From contig MLAK01000572.1 in the NCBI GenBank assembly GCA_001839685.1, positions 17,276 through 81,275 of the forward strand: 64,000 bases of DNA, written 5' to 3'. The number at the start of each line of letters is the position of its first letter. The stretch's first letter is position 1. The DNA is from Tritrichomonas foetus (lineage: Eukaryota > Parabasalia > Tritrichomonadida > Tritrichomonadidae). This document shows, piece after piece, positions 1-9,356 of this stretch. The notes under the pieces were generated by a model. That model searched no databases. It was not told the DNA's origin and worked only from the letters and a program-made list of their open reading frames with translations. The position numbers and the translations under genes are program-made.

Positions 1-42
1 TGTTTCAGAAGAACGCCCAACTGTTTCAGAAGAACGCCCAGA
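1..42 (+). repeat. 21-bp direct duplication inside the first coding region
   Basis: The first 42 bases are two nearly identical 21-bp copies that encode VSEERP twice in frame. It is a small in-frame tandem duplication in a low-complexity gene and may continue upstream of the window. Confidence 0.8.
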
Positions 43-3000
43 GACCACTACAGAAGAAGCACAACATCCAGAAATTGAAACACTTCCAATCGAATCCCAA
101 TCTACTCTCACTGAATCCACTGATGACATGCAGGATATTATAGATCTCATTGACGAAATTACCGCACCCGATGAACAAATTCCTGAATCTGTTCCTGTTT
201 CACATCCAGAAATTCACATCGAAGCACCTACATCTCAAGTCAACATTGATATTCTCGAAAATGTAGAAGCTGTTCCAGAAGCTCCTGTTGCCATCTTACT
301 TGACACCAAAGAGCCAATGCAAACAATTGAATCGACAACTCAAATACGTGAAGATTCACAACCAGAGAAACATAACACCCAAAAATTCCCAATTAGTCAA
401 GATACTATGGCTGCTGATGACGATGATTCAATTCCATCCGTGATCATTGTTGATTCTCAAAGTGAAATTCCAACTCCTAACATCAAAGAAATTGCCGCAA
501 ATGTGCAAAAAATCAATGATCCAAGCAGTGCTGAAACATCACCAGTACGTAAACCAAGAAAGAAAGAAACCAAGAAACCAACAGTTCCTCTTCCACAAGC
601 TCCTTTCATTCCAATTACTACACCAGGATGGGGAGTTGTTTCCAAAGAACTTGCTCAGGCACAACCATATGGTGAAATTAAACCAAACTGGGGTAGTTCA
701 CATAAAAATAGGCGTCAAACAACACCATCTTCATCTCCCAAGAGCCCAATTTCCCCGATTAACCAACCACCAACTTATAAACAACCAGAACCACCTGCCT
801 TACTCTCACCTCGTTCAAATAATGCATGGGCTCAGGCTTATAAGGTGTTGACCACCGAACAACAACAAGGATCACAACACATTCCACAACAAAGAAAGAT
901 CCCACAGCAAAATGTACTCTCGCCAGAACAACAATTACAACAACAGATCCAGCAGCAACAAATGCAGCAATTACAACAACAACAACAGATGCAACCACAG
1001 CAAATTCACCAACAAATTCCACAATATGAACAATTCAATGCCCCTGTTGAGCAAAGTAGATATCAAAATCCACAAATTCCAATGCTCAACATCAGAGGCT
1101 CCATTGAACATGATCCTCAACCTTTATCATCACCCAAAAACCTTTGGAAATCATTTGCTGAAAATGTTGTTCCATATGATGATAAAAATGATGTCAGAAA
1201 ACTTCCACCTGAACTTCGCCGCAGTCACCAAAAGATGTCACCACGTGGCGATCTAGGATCAGGAAGAAATTCAACAAGAAATTCTGCGAAAAATTCCGCT
1301 AAATCATCAGCAAAGAATTCTGGTGAATCTTCACCACGTGCTATTGATTATGAAGAAGCTTATCAACAGCAAGTTGAACTTGAGCAAGAAGAAGCTCAAC
1401 AACAAATCCCCATTCCCAAAATGGAATGTGACTCACAATGGGCCCAAATTAGATCTGTTCTTAATGAAGCAGAACCATATGATGACTCAAAGAATGTTCG
1501 CCATCTTGCACCTGAATTAAGGCGAACACACCAAAAGTCACCAGTTCCTTCGCAAGAAGAAAGAAGAACACCTGCATCACCCAGTAGAGGGCCAAGACGC
1601 CAATCTATTCCATCACCACCAGTTAAACGAGTTGAAGGAACACCTGTTGAAGAAAGTAATGTTCCACATCATGAACCACCTGTTCCAACAATGCAAAACA
1701 CAAGTTCATCACCATTCTATAAGCCCAACTCACTATGGGCCAATATTGATGCCAATGTTCCGTTCGATGATAGTAAAGTTGTTCGCAAGACACCAGTTGA
1801 ACTTCGTCGTTCTCATAATAAAATAACTGCTGAACAGCCACCACCACCACAATCGTCATCTAAGATCCGTCGTCAAAGAGCTAACAGCGATGCCACTCCA
1901 AAGAATCGTAGCCAAAGAAAGAATGAGCAATTCCAACACATCCAACAAATTCTTCAAAATGTTCAACAAGTTGAACAGCAACGTGCTGAAGAATCACAAC
2001 CACAACCATTATTATCACCTCGAGCAGCTGATGTTTGGAAAAACTTACGCATCAAACCAGAAATTCCTCGTCCAAAGTCACCAGTTCAAAGAACAGCCCC
2101 AATACAACAACCTGTTCAAGTTGCTAGTCCAACTCATGTTCCAGTTCTTGAACCAGAACCAGAACCAGAACCAGTTAAACAACTTGAACCAGAAGAACAT
2201 GTTGAAGTCGATGAATCTCGACTTCAGCAGTTAAGAAAGCCTATTACAGATGCATGGGCTGCAATCACACCAGATACTCTTAAAACACCTCCAAAGAAAG
2301 AGGTTAAAAAAGTTGCACCCCAACCAATCCAACACCAAATTCCCGTTCAACCAGTACCCCAGCTAGTAGTTCAAGAAGAACTACAACAAACAGTCCAAAA
2401 TCAACAACCAGTTCCAGAACAAGCACAACCAAATGAAGTAGTTGAGGAAGTGTCAGTAGAAGATGAACCACGCGAGGTTGAATCACTTACGCCATCAATA
2501 GAAAAGATTACAGCATGGTCAATCGTTGGTAACATTCAGCCTTTCGATGATTCCAAAGAAGTAAATAAACTTCCACCTGAATTGCGCCGAACTCATAATT
2601 CTCCAAAGATTGCCTCTTCACCACAAGAAGAAACAGAAGAAATTCCAAAGAAAAAGAAATCCCCACGCCAAAAGAAACCTAAGTCACCACGTCAACAAAA
2701 ACAAGAAGAACAACCGCTTGAATCAGAGCAGCCAATGGTTCAAGAAGAACCAAAAGAGCCATTTGTTGAACAGCAACAATCTCAGCAATCTCCTGTTTCC
2801 CCACTTCCAATTACTTCACCAACAACAAGGAGTGTATGGGCCAATATAAAATCAGACGAATTTTTCGATGATTCCAAAGAATACAGACATCTTCCAGCTG
2901 AATTAAAGCGCTCCCACAAGAAACCAGAGTCATCTTCACCACGTCGAGAAAAGACATCACCGCGTCAAAAGGAACAGGAAGTTGAAGTACTCGAATATGA

Positions 3001-4126
3001 AGAACCACAAAAGCCATCACAAACAAACAGGAAATTTGTTGAAGAACAAACATCACCTGTTCCCGAATCAATTCCATCACCATCTAAGTTTAGTGTCCCA
3101 TCATCACCATGGGCCAATATTGATATTAATTCCCCGTATGATGACTCTAAAGTTCCAAGATATCGAAGAAATAGTTACCAATCACCGCCATCATCACCAA
3201 AAGTGCATCAAGAGCAACAACAAAACACAATAAGAAGCCCACGAGGACGTATCCCGTTTCCAACTCCAATGAATCAACAACAGAAGAGACAACCCCAACA
3301 AGAAGAAGCACCATCACCAAAACTTTCAGCGCTTCCAATTTCTGGAGGAAACGCAGCATCAGGAAGCCTCTCCCCAAGAAACCTTCCAGAAGCATGGGCT
3401 AACTTTGATCCAACAAGAAAACCAGAAAAGAAAGAAAGTCCAAAGTCTACACCAGCTCAACAACAACCAAACCAACAAGAGGGCACAAATTTTAGTATAG
3501 CTGCTGCTATTCCAACCATTGATATATCACAAACTCAAGATCAGAAGGAAGAGCAGCAGCATGATCAACAACAATTGTCTCCACGTTCACTTAAGAAAAA
3601 TGTTTCTTCAGCTTGGGCAAATTTGAATATAGCATCACTTTCACCAAGATCTCGTACAACATTTGATGAAACACAAACAGTCACACGCACCATCAATGAT
3701 GAAGAAAGTCAACCACAAAAGAAATCATTTTCTTTAGACCAACCAACAGAAACTGCACTCAAAGTGCCACGTCCATCTATGAAGCCAGAACATAATAAAG
3801 TTGATGATTCTGATATATCACCAAAAGTATCTACCATGAAGAACACTAGCAATGATGAAGATTTCAGCCGTGCAACAACACCAGAAGAACCCGAAGGAAG
3901 CCCACATGGAATGCAAATCATGCTCAAAGGAAGAAGGTTGTCTGAGCCAAAGATGAAATCACAGACTTTCCAGAAGACATCACCAACAGCTCCGAAGAAG
4001 AAACAACAAATCAAGACGATTCCAATTAGCCCAAGAAGCTCCTCTCTTGCTGCAATGCCAGCAGAAAGTATCTCAACTCAACCTGAAATCCCACAAAACG
4101 TTTTGGACAAGTTTTCCAATAAATGA
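1..4126 (+). CDS. Q/P/S-rich low-complexity protein with W-DDSK-ELRRSH repeats (5' partial)
   Basis: The frame is open from base 2 to the TGA at 4124-4126 with no in-frame stop upstream of the first visible Met (base 128). The gene therefore probably begins before the window and at least 1374 codons are present. No known domain is recognised. The protein is rich in Gln, Pro, Ser, Glu and Lys, with a polyQ stretch near bases 930-1020. A degenerate motif recurs: Trp-Ala-Asn/Gln-Ile, then Pro-[Tyr/Phe]-Asp-Asp-Ser-Lys, then Leu-Pro-x-Glu-Leu-Arg-Arg-[Ser/Thr]-His-x-Lys. Good copies start at Trp codons near bases 1144, 1439, 1736, 2515 and 2836, with a shorter copy near 3109. Only the Trp core remains near 629, 827, 2033, 2254, 3394 and 3613. 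SPR/SPK motifs sit between copies. This looks like an intrinsically disordered scaffold with repeated short binding motifs (inference); the function is unknown. Confidence 0.85.
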   Translation, partial: VSEERPTVSEERPETTTEEAQHPEIETLPIESQSTLTESTDDMQDIIDLIDEITAPDEQIPESVPVSHPEIHIEAPTSQVNIDILENVEAVPEAPVAILLDTKEPMQTIESTTQIREDSQPEKHNTQKFPISQDTMAADDDDSIPSVIIVDSQSEIPTPNIKEIAANVQKINDPSSAETSPVRKPRKKETKKPTVPLPQAPFIPITTPGWGVVSKELAQAQPYGEIKPNWGSSHKNRRQTTPSSSPKSPISPINQPPTYKQPEPPALLSPRSNNAWAQAYKVLTTEQQQGSQHIPQQRKIPQQNVLSPEQQLQQQIQQQQMQQLQQQQQMQPQQIHQQIPQYEQFNAPVEQSRYQNPQIPMLNIRGSIEHDPQPLSSPKNLWKSFAENVVPYDDKNDVRKLPPELRRSHQKMSPRGDLGSGRNSTRNSAKNSAKSSAKNSGESSPRAIDYEEAYQQQVELEQEEAQQQIPIPKMECDSQWAQIRSVLNEAEPYDDSKNVRHLAPELRRTHQKSPVPSQEERRTPASPSRGPRRQSIPSPPVKRVEGTPVEESNVPHHEPPVPTMQNTSSSPFYKPNSLWANIDANVPFDDSKVVRKTPVELRRSHNKITAEQPPPPQSSSKIRRQRANSDATPKNRSQRKNEQFQHIQQILQNVQQVEQQRAEESQPQPLLSPRAADVWKNLRIKPEIPRPKSPVQRTAPIQQPVQVASPTHVPVLEPEPEPEPVKQLEPEEHVEVDESRLQQLRKPITDAWAAITPDTLKTPPKKEVKKVAPQPIQHQIPVQPVPQLVVQEELQQTVQNQQPVPEQAQPNEVVEEVSVEDEPREVESLTPSIEKITAWSIVGNIQPFDDSKEVNKLPPELRRTHNSPKIASSPQEETEEIPKKKKSPRQKKPKSPRQQKQEEQPLESEQPMVQEEPKEPFVEQQQSQQSPVSPLPITSPTTRSVWANIKSDEFFDDSKEYRHLPAELKRSHKKPESSSPRREKTSPRQKEQEVEVLEYEEPQKPSQTNRKFVEEQTSPVPESIPSPSKFSVPSSPWANIDINSPYDDSKVPRYRRNSYQSPPSSPKVHQEQQQNTIRSPRGRIPFPTPMNQQQKRQPQQEEAPSPKLSALPISGGNAASGSLSPRNLPEAWANFDPTRKPEKKESPKSTPAQQQPNQQEGTNFSIAAAIPTIDISQTQDQKEEQQHDQQQLSPRSLKKNVSSAWANLNIASLSPRSRTTFDETQTVTRTINDEESQPQKKSFSLDQPTETALKVPRPSMKPEHNKVDDSDISPKVSTMKNTSNDEDFSRATTPEEPEGSPHGMQIMLKGRRLSEPKMKSQTFQKTSPTAPKKKQQIKTIPISPRSSSLAAMPAESISTQPEIPQNVLDKFSNK

Positions 4127-5069
4127 ATTATAAAGCAGTAAAGAATACCGACAAAAAATATTATTATTATTTTACTTTCTTATTTTACATCAATCCAGGA
4201 TTAAATATCACAAAAATAGTCAAATTTTATATTATTGTTTTTGAACAAATATAACTTTGAATAGTGTTTCAAAAAAAATGTTAAATGATATCATAGATTA
4301 GAATTGTTTAATTCATACATCATTTTAGAAATATTCGAGACATTAAAAAAGATTCGTTCTATCGAGTTCAGGTTTCACAGTGATATCATTTTTACTTGTG
4401 ATTGATTGTCCATCAAATGCCTTAGGATTAACAACGATTTTAGGGTTAATTAAAATATCGATTATTTTATTTGAAAGAAAGGGATATAACTTACAATTAC
4501 TTGAATCATCACAAAAACAAGCTGCAGGATAATTATGGGAATCTTTATTTTATGATTTTTCCATATTTGAACATCGGAAATATGGAATGCCATATTTTGT
4601 ATATTAAAGTGATAAGGAAATTCTCAAAATATATTGGCATTCATAAATATCATATATTATTAAGATAATAGATCTGGAAAGTCGGATTGCTGAAAGAGCC
4701 AAAGAAATGCTTGAATATGGCTCATATTTAGTTTTTACGGTTTTTCAATGTTGACATATTATTTTTGATATTAAAAGACCAGTGGAGGACTTAAAACTCT
4801 CATATAAAAAGTAAATTTAAAAATTATATGAATGTAAAAAAGTAAATTTAATAAACTATTTGGATGAAATCTAACATCCTTTGGAATTTAAAGAAAATGA
4901 CGTATTTCCTAAAAGTATTCTTATTGTTTCAGATTGCTCATGTGGAGGTGGAAGATTAAAATACATTCATTGGAGTTGGTTTCATACCGACCAAATATTT
5001 TAAGAAAAATACTATTCAAACTTATTCTATATTTATTTAGCCAGTAGGATTATTCTAAGATTACGAAAA
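4127..5069. other. Intergenic, AT-rich, no gene supported
   Basis: This stretch has homopolymer runs and many stops in all frames. The longest open frame (4471-4668) has no ATG at its start and unconvincing composition. Around 4680-4735 and 4930-5000 there are short stretches that read like eroded coding sequence (for example a Cys-Ser-Cys-Gly-Gly-Gly stretch near 4935), but nothing can be assigned. Confidence 0.6.
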
Positions 5070-5681
5070 ATGTCATCATCAAAGCCTCCTCAATCGACGA
5101 AAACCAAAACATCAACAAAATCTCAACAAATTACTTTTCGTTTTTCCAAATTGTGCCTCGATAACGTACCTTTTTGCCACAAAACACTATCGCTAAAATT
5201 CCATTCGAAATTCTTTAATCAAGGTACAAATCCAACACCAGTTGATAATTTCACAGTACAATGGATTAATACGATCGAAATTAAGAAGAACATTACGTGC
5301 GATGCGTCAGGAAAATTATTACCAGCAAATGTTGATCTTACAGTTTTCACTCACACAGTTAAAGGAAGTGGTAAAGATGAAGTTGCTTACGGAGTTCTCG
5401 ATCTCTCACAATTGGCGAGAAGCGGATCGAAATCAGGGTCAGTTCAAATGCGAAGCAGCATTTTGGAAAGCACCCTTACCTTTGAAATCGAAATGGTTGG
5501 TGATTCTTTCATTGAAGCTCACAAGGAGACAAAACAAGAGGAACTTCCAAAACTTCCTGAAATCATTCCAATATCAAAAAACTCATGGTTCAATATGAAG
5601 CACAACCCAGATTTAATTGAGCAAGATGCCAACATGCTTGTTGAAGCTGCCCTTAAACCAAAAGTGCAGCCATCGAAGTAA
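5070..5681 (+). CDS. NT-C2 domain protein (EEIG1/EHBP1-type N-terminal C2)
   Basis: This 203-residue protein has a basic Ser/Thr/Lys-rich start (residues 1-18). A single beta-rich domain follows at about 18-145, with the pattern of the NT-C2 family: a hydrophobic first strand ending in a VPF-type turn, a PVDNFTVQW segment, a G-K-LLPANVDLTVF segment, a G-VLDLSQLA strand and a final TFEIEM strand. NT-C2 domains are membrane- or cytoskeleton-associated C2 variants found alone or in front of coiled coils; no Ca-binding Asp cluster is evident. The tail (150-203) is charged and carries no second domain. The start is the first ATG of the frame. No clear initiator element is seen upstream. The exact role is unknown. 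Confidence 0.75.
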   Translation: MSSSKPPQSTKTKTSTKSQQITFRFSKLCLDNVPFCHKTLSLKFHSKFFNQGTNPTPVDNFTVQWINTIEIKKNITCDASGKLLPANVDLTVFTHTVKGSGKDEVAYGVLDLSQLARSGSKSGSVQMRSSILESTLTFEIEMVGDSFIEAHKETKQEELPKLPEIIPISKNSWFNMKHNPDLIEQDANMLVEAALKPKVQPSK

Positions 5682-6063
5682 TTTCTTTGAAATTACCTTT
5701 TTTGCATTTCCAAATTGATTCTTCTTTTGTTAGTATGAAATAAAAAATAGTCCGGAATTAAACTCCCTTCTATGTTTGGCTCTTCGCATTGTTAACTCAT
5801 TGAAAATAAAATTTCATCACATTCAAGTTTCCCGTCGTTTTTCAAAATAGACATACTAGTTGAAATCGAAAAGTATACATATAATATCGAAAAATATACG
5901 TATAATATCGAAAAATATACATATAATATCGAAAAAGTTACATATAATATCGAAAAATATACGTATAATATCGAAAAATATACATATAATATCGAAAGTA
6001 TACATTAGTCTAATATTTTTAATACAAAGAAACACAAATATCTCGCTACAATTATTAATATAA
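5682..6063. other. Convergent intergenic spacer with a tandem repeat
   Basis: This spacer lies between the 3' ends of the NT-C2 gene and the UBL-UBA gene. TAAA-type sequences near 5740 and 5800 could serve in 3'-end formation. The right half is the 21-bp minisatellite described separately. Confidence 0.6.
5860..6005. repeat. 21-bp minisatellite, 7 copies
   Basis: The core TATCGAAAA recurs with TCG at 5866, 5887, 5908, 5929, 5950, 5971 and 5992, an exact 21-bp period throughout. The other bases of each unit are mostly ATATACATATAA or ATATACGTATAA. Because the period is a multiple of three it produces a spurious open frame of IHIISKN-like repeats. Confidence 0.95.
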
Positions 6064-6753
6064 TCAAAAGTTGTCCTCTTGTATTGAACGCAGTGTCATT
6101 AAAGTAGCTTGTTCATCTCGATCACACGAAAAAAACATAGCCAAAACAACTGAGAGATCTATACCAGTTTGCATCAGCCTGCGAATACAAGCTTTTTCTT
6201 TTGAAGAAATTTCCTCATCAGGGCATTCTAGAGGATCAGAGAAATTGTTAGCATTGGAATGTTGATTATTGTCTGACTCATTAACTATTTCAACTACATT
6301 TGAAAGAATTAAATTTGCAGCATCTTCAATGTTATAATTAGCGGACCTGAGCGCCTTTTCACAAGTGAGTGCATTAAATCCAAGTTCCATTAATGGAGCT
6401 AAAAATTCATAATTAGGAGAATCACTTTCACGTTTGTTCACACGTGAAGAGTGACGCACTTTTGATGTTGGTGGGATTTGAGAAATGGCAGAAACATCAA
6501 AGTCGATGATTGGTCGTTCTCTTGTCACAAATTGATTAGTTTTATAAAATACTATTTTTGTTCCAGGAATTATATTTAAACTCTCAATTTTTTCTGAATC
6601 GGGTAAATCATAATTGGATAATATGAATCGAATATTTTCTGGCTGAATTTTGTAATCCTCTGCCATTCTTTTCTTCAGTTGACCAACTGTTTCCCTCGGT
6701 TGAGTTTCTATATCGAATTCACTTCCTGTCACAGTAATGAAATCAAGCTTCAT
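6064..6753 (-). CDS. UBL-UBA ubiquitin-receptor (Rad23/Dsk2-like shuttle) protein
   Basis: This 229-residue protein has a ubiquitin-like fold at residues 1-72 (beta-grasp pattern ending in GTKIVFYK). A first UBA domain at about 114-152 carries the MELGF motif and an ALRSANYNIEDAANLIL helix. A second UBA-like domain at about 186-224 (LMQTGIDLSVVLAMFFSCDRDEQATL) resembles the C-terminal UBA of Rad23. The linkers are Ser/Asn/Asp-rich. Proteins of this layout carry ubiquitylated cargo to the proteasome through the UBL. It is shorter than typical Rad23 (about 350-400 residues), and I see no XPC-binding (STI1-like) domain between the UBAs. It may therefore be a reduced shuttle factor rather than a repair protein. 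The start is the first ATG. Confidence 0.8.
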   Translation of the reverse strand: MKLDFITVTGSEFDIETQPRETVGQLKKRMAEDYKIQPENIRFILSNYDLPDSEKIESLNIIPGTKIVFYKTNQFVTRERPIIDFDVSAISQIPPTSKVRHSSRVNKRESDSPNYEFLAPLMELGFNALTCEKALRSANYNIEDAANLILSNVVEIVNESDNNQHSNANNFSDPLECPDEEISSKEKACIRRLMQTGIDLSVVLAMFFSCDRDEQATLMTLRSIQEDNF

Positions 6754-7521
6754 GAAAATATGTCAATATGGTCAATTTTAGGTTAACTATTATCGGTTAA
6801 ATATGAAATGAAATTTAGTCATTCCCGCTTGGTTTTCTGAGTATTTCGATTAGGTTTCCTAGAAAAAGTGGCTTTTTCGAAACTTTTCTTTTTGTTTTGA
6901 TTGAAATTCACGAAAAAGTGGCCTTTTCGATTGAATTTCCGCGAAAAAGTGACTTTTTCGAAATGTATTTTTCTTTCAGATTCAATTCTACTCGTTTCGA
7001 ATGGATTTCCTCTAAAAAGTGGCTGGCAATAAATGAAAAACTCACAATTTTTAATAACAGAATAGATTATTATATATTTAGTTCAATTTCGGTCATTAAA
7101 AGCTCGAATTTTGAAAAGAATTAATAGGAAAAAAAAGAAGTTTTTGACGAATTTGTTAATTTTATTTTCAACAAACTGGAGTTTATTCTATTAATCAGTG
7201 TTGGAAATCATCTTTTTCGCGCAAAGATGTAAGATAGGATTGAATGGAAAAAGTACCTCATCTGAAGATGAAATCAACCAAATTTTATAATTTTGAAATA
7301 ATATTAAAAAATAGAGTTACATTATTACATATTCATCTTTAATAGAACCGGATTTATAGGCTATGAATAGTAACATACTGTTGTAAAAATATTATCTTGA
7401 AAGACTGTTTAAAAGAAGAAGCTGTGAGATAATTTTAATTCATTTAATAATTCAATTATTTCACAATAATAGAGAAAATGAACAAATTCAAATTTAATTG
7501 AATGATTCTATTCTCATTATT
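6754..7521. other. Intergenic region with repeated mini-hairpins
   Basis: This spacer lies upstream of the UBL-UBA gene and downstream of the next minus-strand gene. It contains the hairpin cluster at 6859-7027. The rest is AT-rich sequence with no gene. Confidence 0.6.
6859..7027. repeat. Dispersed-tandem copies of a GAAAAAGTGGCTTTTTC palindrome
   Basis: Three near-palindromic units with arms GAAAAAG/CTTTTTC lie at 6861-6879, 6911-6929 and 6942-6960. A degraded fourth unit (TAAAAAGTGGC) is near 7013. Three of the four are preceded by TTTCC. Each can fold into a 6-7 bp hairpin. Confidence 0.8.
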
Positions 7522-8370
7522 TCAGTATCGATTTGACTCAGAACCCCTGATTGGTGATTTATTTCGAATTAGGTCATTATTTCGTCTTCCCTCACGCGCC
7601 TGCCTTTCGCGCTGCTCTTGAAGAACTCTGAATTTCGCCTTTGCTGTTGTTCGAAGGTCATTATTTTCTTGTATTTTTGTGTGGTGAAGTGTTTTCACAA
7701 AATTCATATGCTGATCTTCAAGTTCCTTCGCTTGAATGAAGCGATTTCTTCTCCGCTCTTGGCTTTTCTCCTTCTGTCGCTTTAATCGCTCAGAGAACAT
7801 CTGGCTTGTTTCGGCGAAGTTAATCGAAGTCGATCTGATTCTTGGACGCCTGCTGTCTTTCACTTGATCTTCATCTTTTTGAATATTTTGGAGATATAGC
7901 GGAATTTGCGGTCTTTCGGTCATCGGCGGCACGAATACGTCGTTGAGATCAGGCGTTTCAGAAGCAAGTGATTCTCGTAATTGGAGAACCTGCTCAGATA
8001 GAGAATCGGATGCTAATTGATCGTTTGTGACGCGGGCGTCGAGTGCTTTCCTGAGCCTAAGATCCCAAACACCTGAGTGAAAGGGCGGTGTCCTTCCTGG
8101 CGCTTTTTGTTGATCGCTTGGCTGGAGTTGTAAATTTTGTGGGAATGTGACTATTTCTTCGATCGATGGATTTTCGTAAAATGATGTGAATAATGATAAG
8201 AATCGTTGCGTGAATTCGAGTTCGATGTTTGTCGTTTGGGATTGTGATCGGCTTTTACTACTTTTGGTCTGGGTTGTTGTGGCTGTTGTTACAACTGTAG
8301 ATGAAACCGATTGAGAACCTTGTGCAATTTGTCCTGGTTGATTCGGCAAAGGGACTGGGCGTGGAGGCAT
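7522..8370 (-). CDS. Hypothetical basic protein with charged C-terminal helix
   Basis: This 282-residue protein has no recognised domain. Residues 1-45 are Pro/Ser/Thr/Gln-rich. A short helical block (about 50-80, with FTQRFLSLFTSFYENPS) is followed by a linker. Residues 190-265 are dominated by Arg, Lys, Glu and Gln with a SERLKRQKEKSQERRRNRF stretch, typical of a long basic helix. Such proteins often bind microtubules or nucleic acid, but nothing specific supports either here. The gene is divergently arranged with the Tim17-like gene, with only 113 bp between the start codons. Base composition is slightly more GC-rich than that of its neighbours. Confidence 0.75.
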   Translation of the reverse strand: MPPRPVPLPNQPGQIAQGSQSVSSTVVTTATTTQTKSSKSRSQSQTTNIELEFTQRFLSLFTSFYENPSIEEIVTFPQNLQLQPSDQQKAPGRTPPFHSGVWDLRLRKALDARVTNDQLASDSLSEQVLQLRESLASETPDLNDVFVPPMTERPQIPLYLQNIQKDEDQVKDSRRPRIRSTSINFAETSQMFSERLKRQKEKSQERRRNRFIQAKELEDQHMNFVKTLHHTKIQENNDLRTTAKAKFRVLQEQRERQAREGRRNNDLIRNKSPIRGSESNRY

Positions 8371-8483
8371 TTCTTTCGAAATATATCAAATTGTTAAGAG
8401 TACGTTTAAAATTACATTTTTTAAGGAATAAGGCCAAAAAATAATCATTATTCACATTGAAACGATAATTATTTTTTGAAGTA
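8371..8483. promoter_or_regulatory. Short bidirectional promoter region with initiator-like elements
   Basis: These 113 bp separate two divergent start codons. On the plus strand TCATTA (A at 8447) and TCACAT (A at 8454) match the trichomonad initiator consensus TCA(+1)YW and lie 37 and 30 nt before the ATG at 8484. No matching element is seen on the minus side. Confidence 0.45.
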
Positions 8484-8993
8484 ATGATTAACAATCCTTC
8501 TTTATTTGCGGACATTTGTAAAAAGGCTGGAACTGGTTTCATATCAGGACAAGGAATAGCAGCTACTGTTTCACTTTATCATGCACTTTTTAAAGCGCCA
8601 TCTGGAAAAGAATTGGATGATTTTATCCACCACTTTAAAAGAAATTCCAGACTTGATGGTGTTGCAATGGCAACATGGTCTATTTTGAATACTTTAATTG
8701 AGCCAATGATTGAAGATAAAATTCAATCTAAACAAATGCAGAGCATTGTTAGTGGTGCTCTCTCTAGTGCTGTTATGTCTATTAGGAATGGCTCAGTTGA
8801 TGTGATGAAAAATGCAGTATCAGGTGCTGCTCAATCTCTTGCATTGAATATTCTCGGAGCTGGAGTTGAAGTTGCATTAAAACCTTTGGATTTGGTGATG
8901 ATGAAGAATGTCGACAGCAAGTTTTTTGCAGATCGGGCTGAAGCAGTTTTTAGACCTCCAACTGAAGCAATTTCAGATGTGTTCCTCAAGTAA
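8484..8993 (+). CDS. Tim17/Tim22/Tim23-family-like membrane protein
   Basis: This 169-residue protein has several Gly/Ala/Ser-rich amphipathic helices of the Tim17/22/23 type. One helix is near residues 15-40 (GTGFISGQGIAATVSLYHALF). A basic loop (RNSRLDGVAMATWSIL) follows, as in the family's conserved R-x-D/A-x-x-x-A-x-x-x-x region. Two more helices follow: SIVSGALSSAVMSIRNG and AVSGAAQSLALNILGAGVEVAL. These proteins form or regulate the protein-import channels of mitochondria, and in trichomonads of the hydrogenosomal inner membrane. The sequence is divergent. A Pmp24/Tim17-type peroxisomal relative is a formal alternative but unlikely in an organism without peroxisomes. Confidence 0.6.
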   Translation: MINNPSLFADICKKAGTGFISGQGIAATVSLYHALFKAPSGKELDDFIHHFKRNSRLDGVAMATWSILNTLIEPMIEDKIQSKQMQSIVSGALSSAVMSIRNGSVDVMKNAVSGAAQSLALNILGAGVEVALKPLDLVMMKNVDSKFFADRAEAVFRPPTEAISDVFLK

Positions 8994-9356
8994 GATTAAG
9001 ACTAGTCTCATTTTATTTTACTTAATTGTGAACCTTTTTTTGTAAATAAATCAATATTTGTATTTTCTTCTATCTTTTATTATCCATATTTCTATTTTAG
9101 TCATTATTTAATTATCATAAACTGTGATTTTATCATGTCATAAGTTTTTCGCTCTCCTATTTTTAATATTCTTCGTTATTTAATTTGTTTGTGCATTGTC
9201 TAGTTTATTGTAGTTTTATGATAAGAATAAGAGCGAAAATAGGAAAGACAAATTAAGAAAGTATCTCTATTTTTATAAAACATAATTACAAAAAATACAA
9301 TATATAGATAGATAGATAGATATATTAGATAGACAGATCGAAAACACATGAGAGAA
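8994..9356. other. Convergent intergenic spacer with TAGA microsatellite
   Basis: This AT-rich spacer lies between two convergent genes. A short (TAGA)n run occurs at about 9304-9334. No gene is seen. Confidence 0.6.

Noticed and set aside
5860..6063. Open frame of repeated IHIISKN units
   Set aside because: It is created by the 21-bp repeat in a non-coding spacer, since a period divisible by three keeps the frame open.
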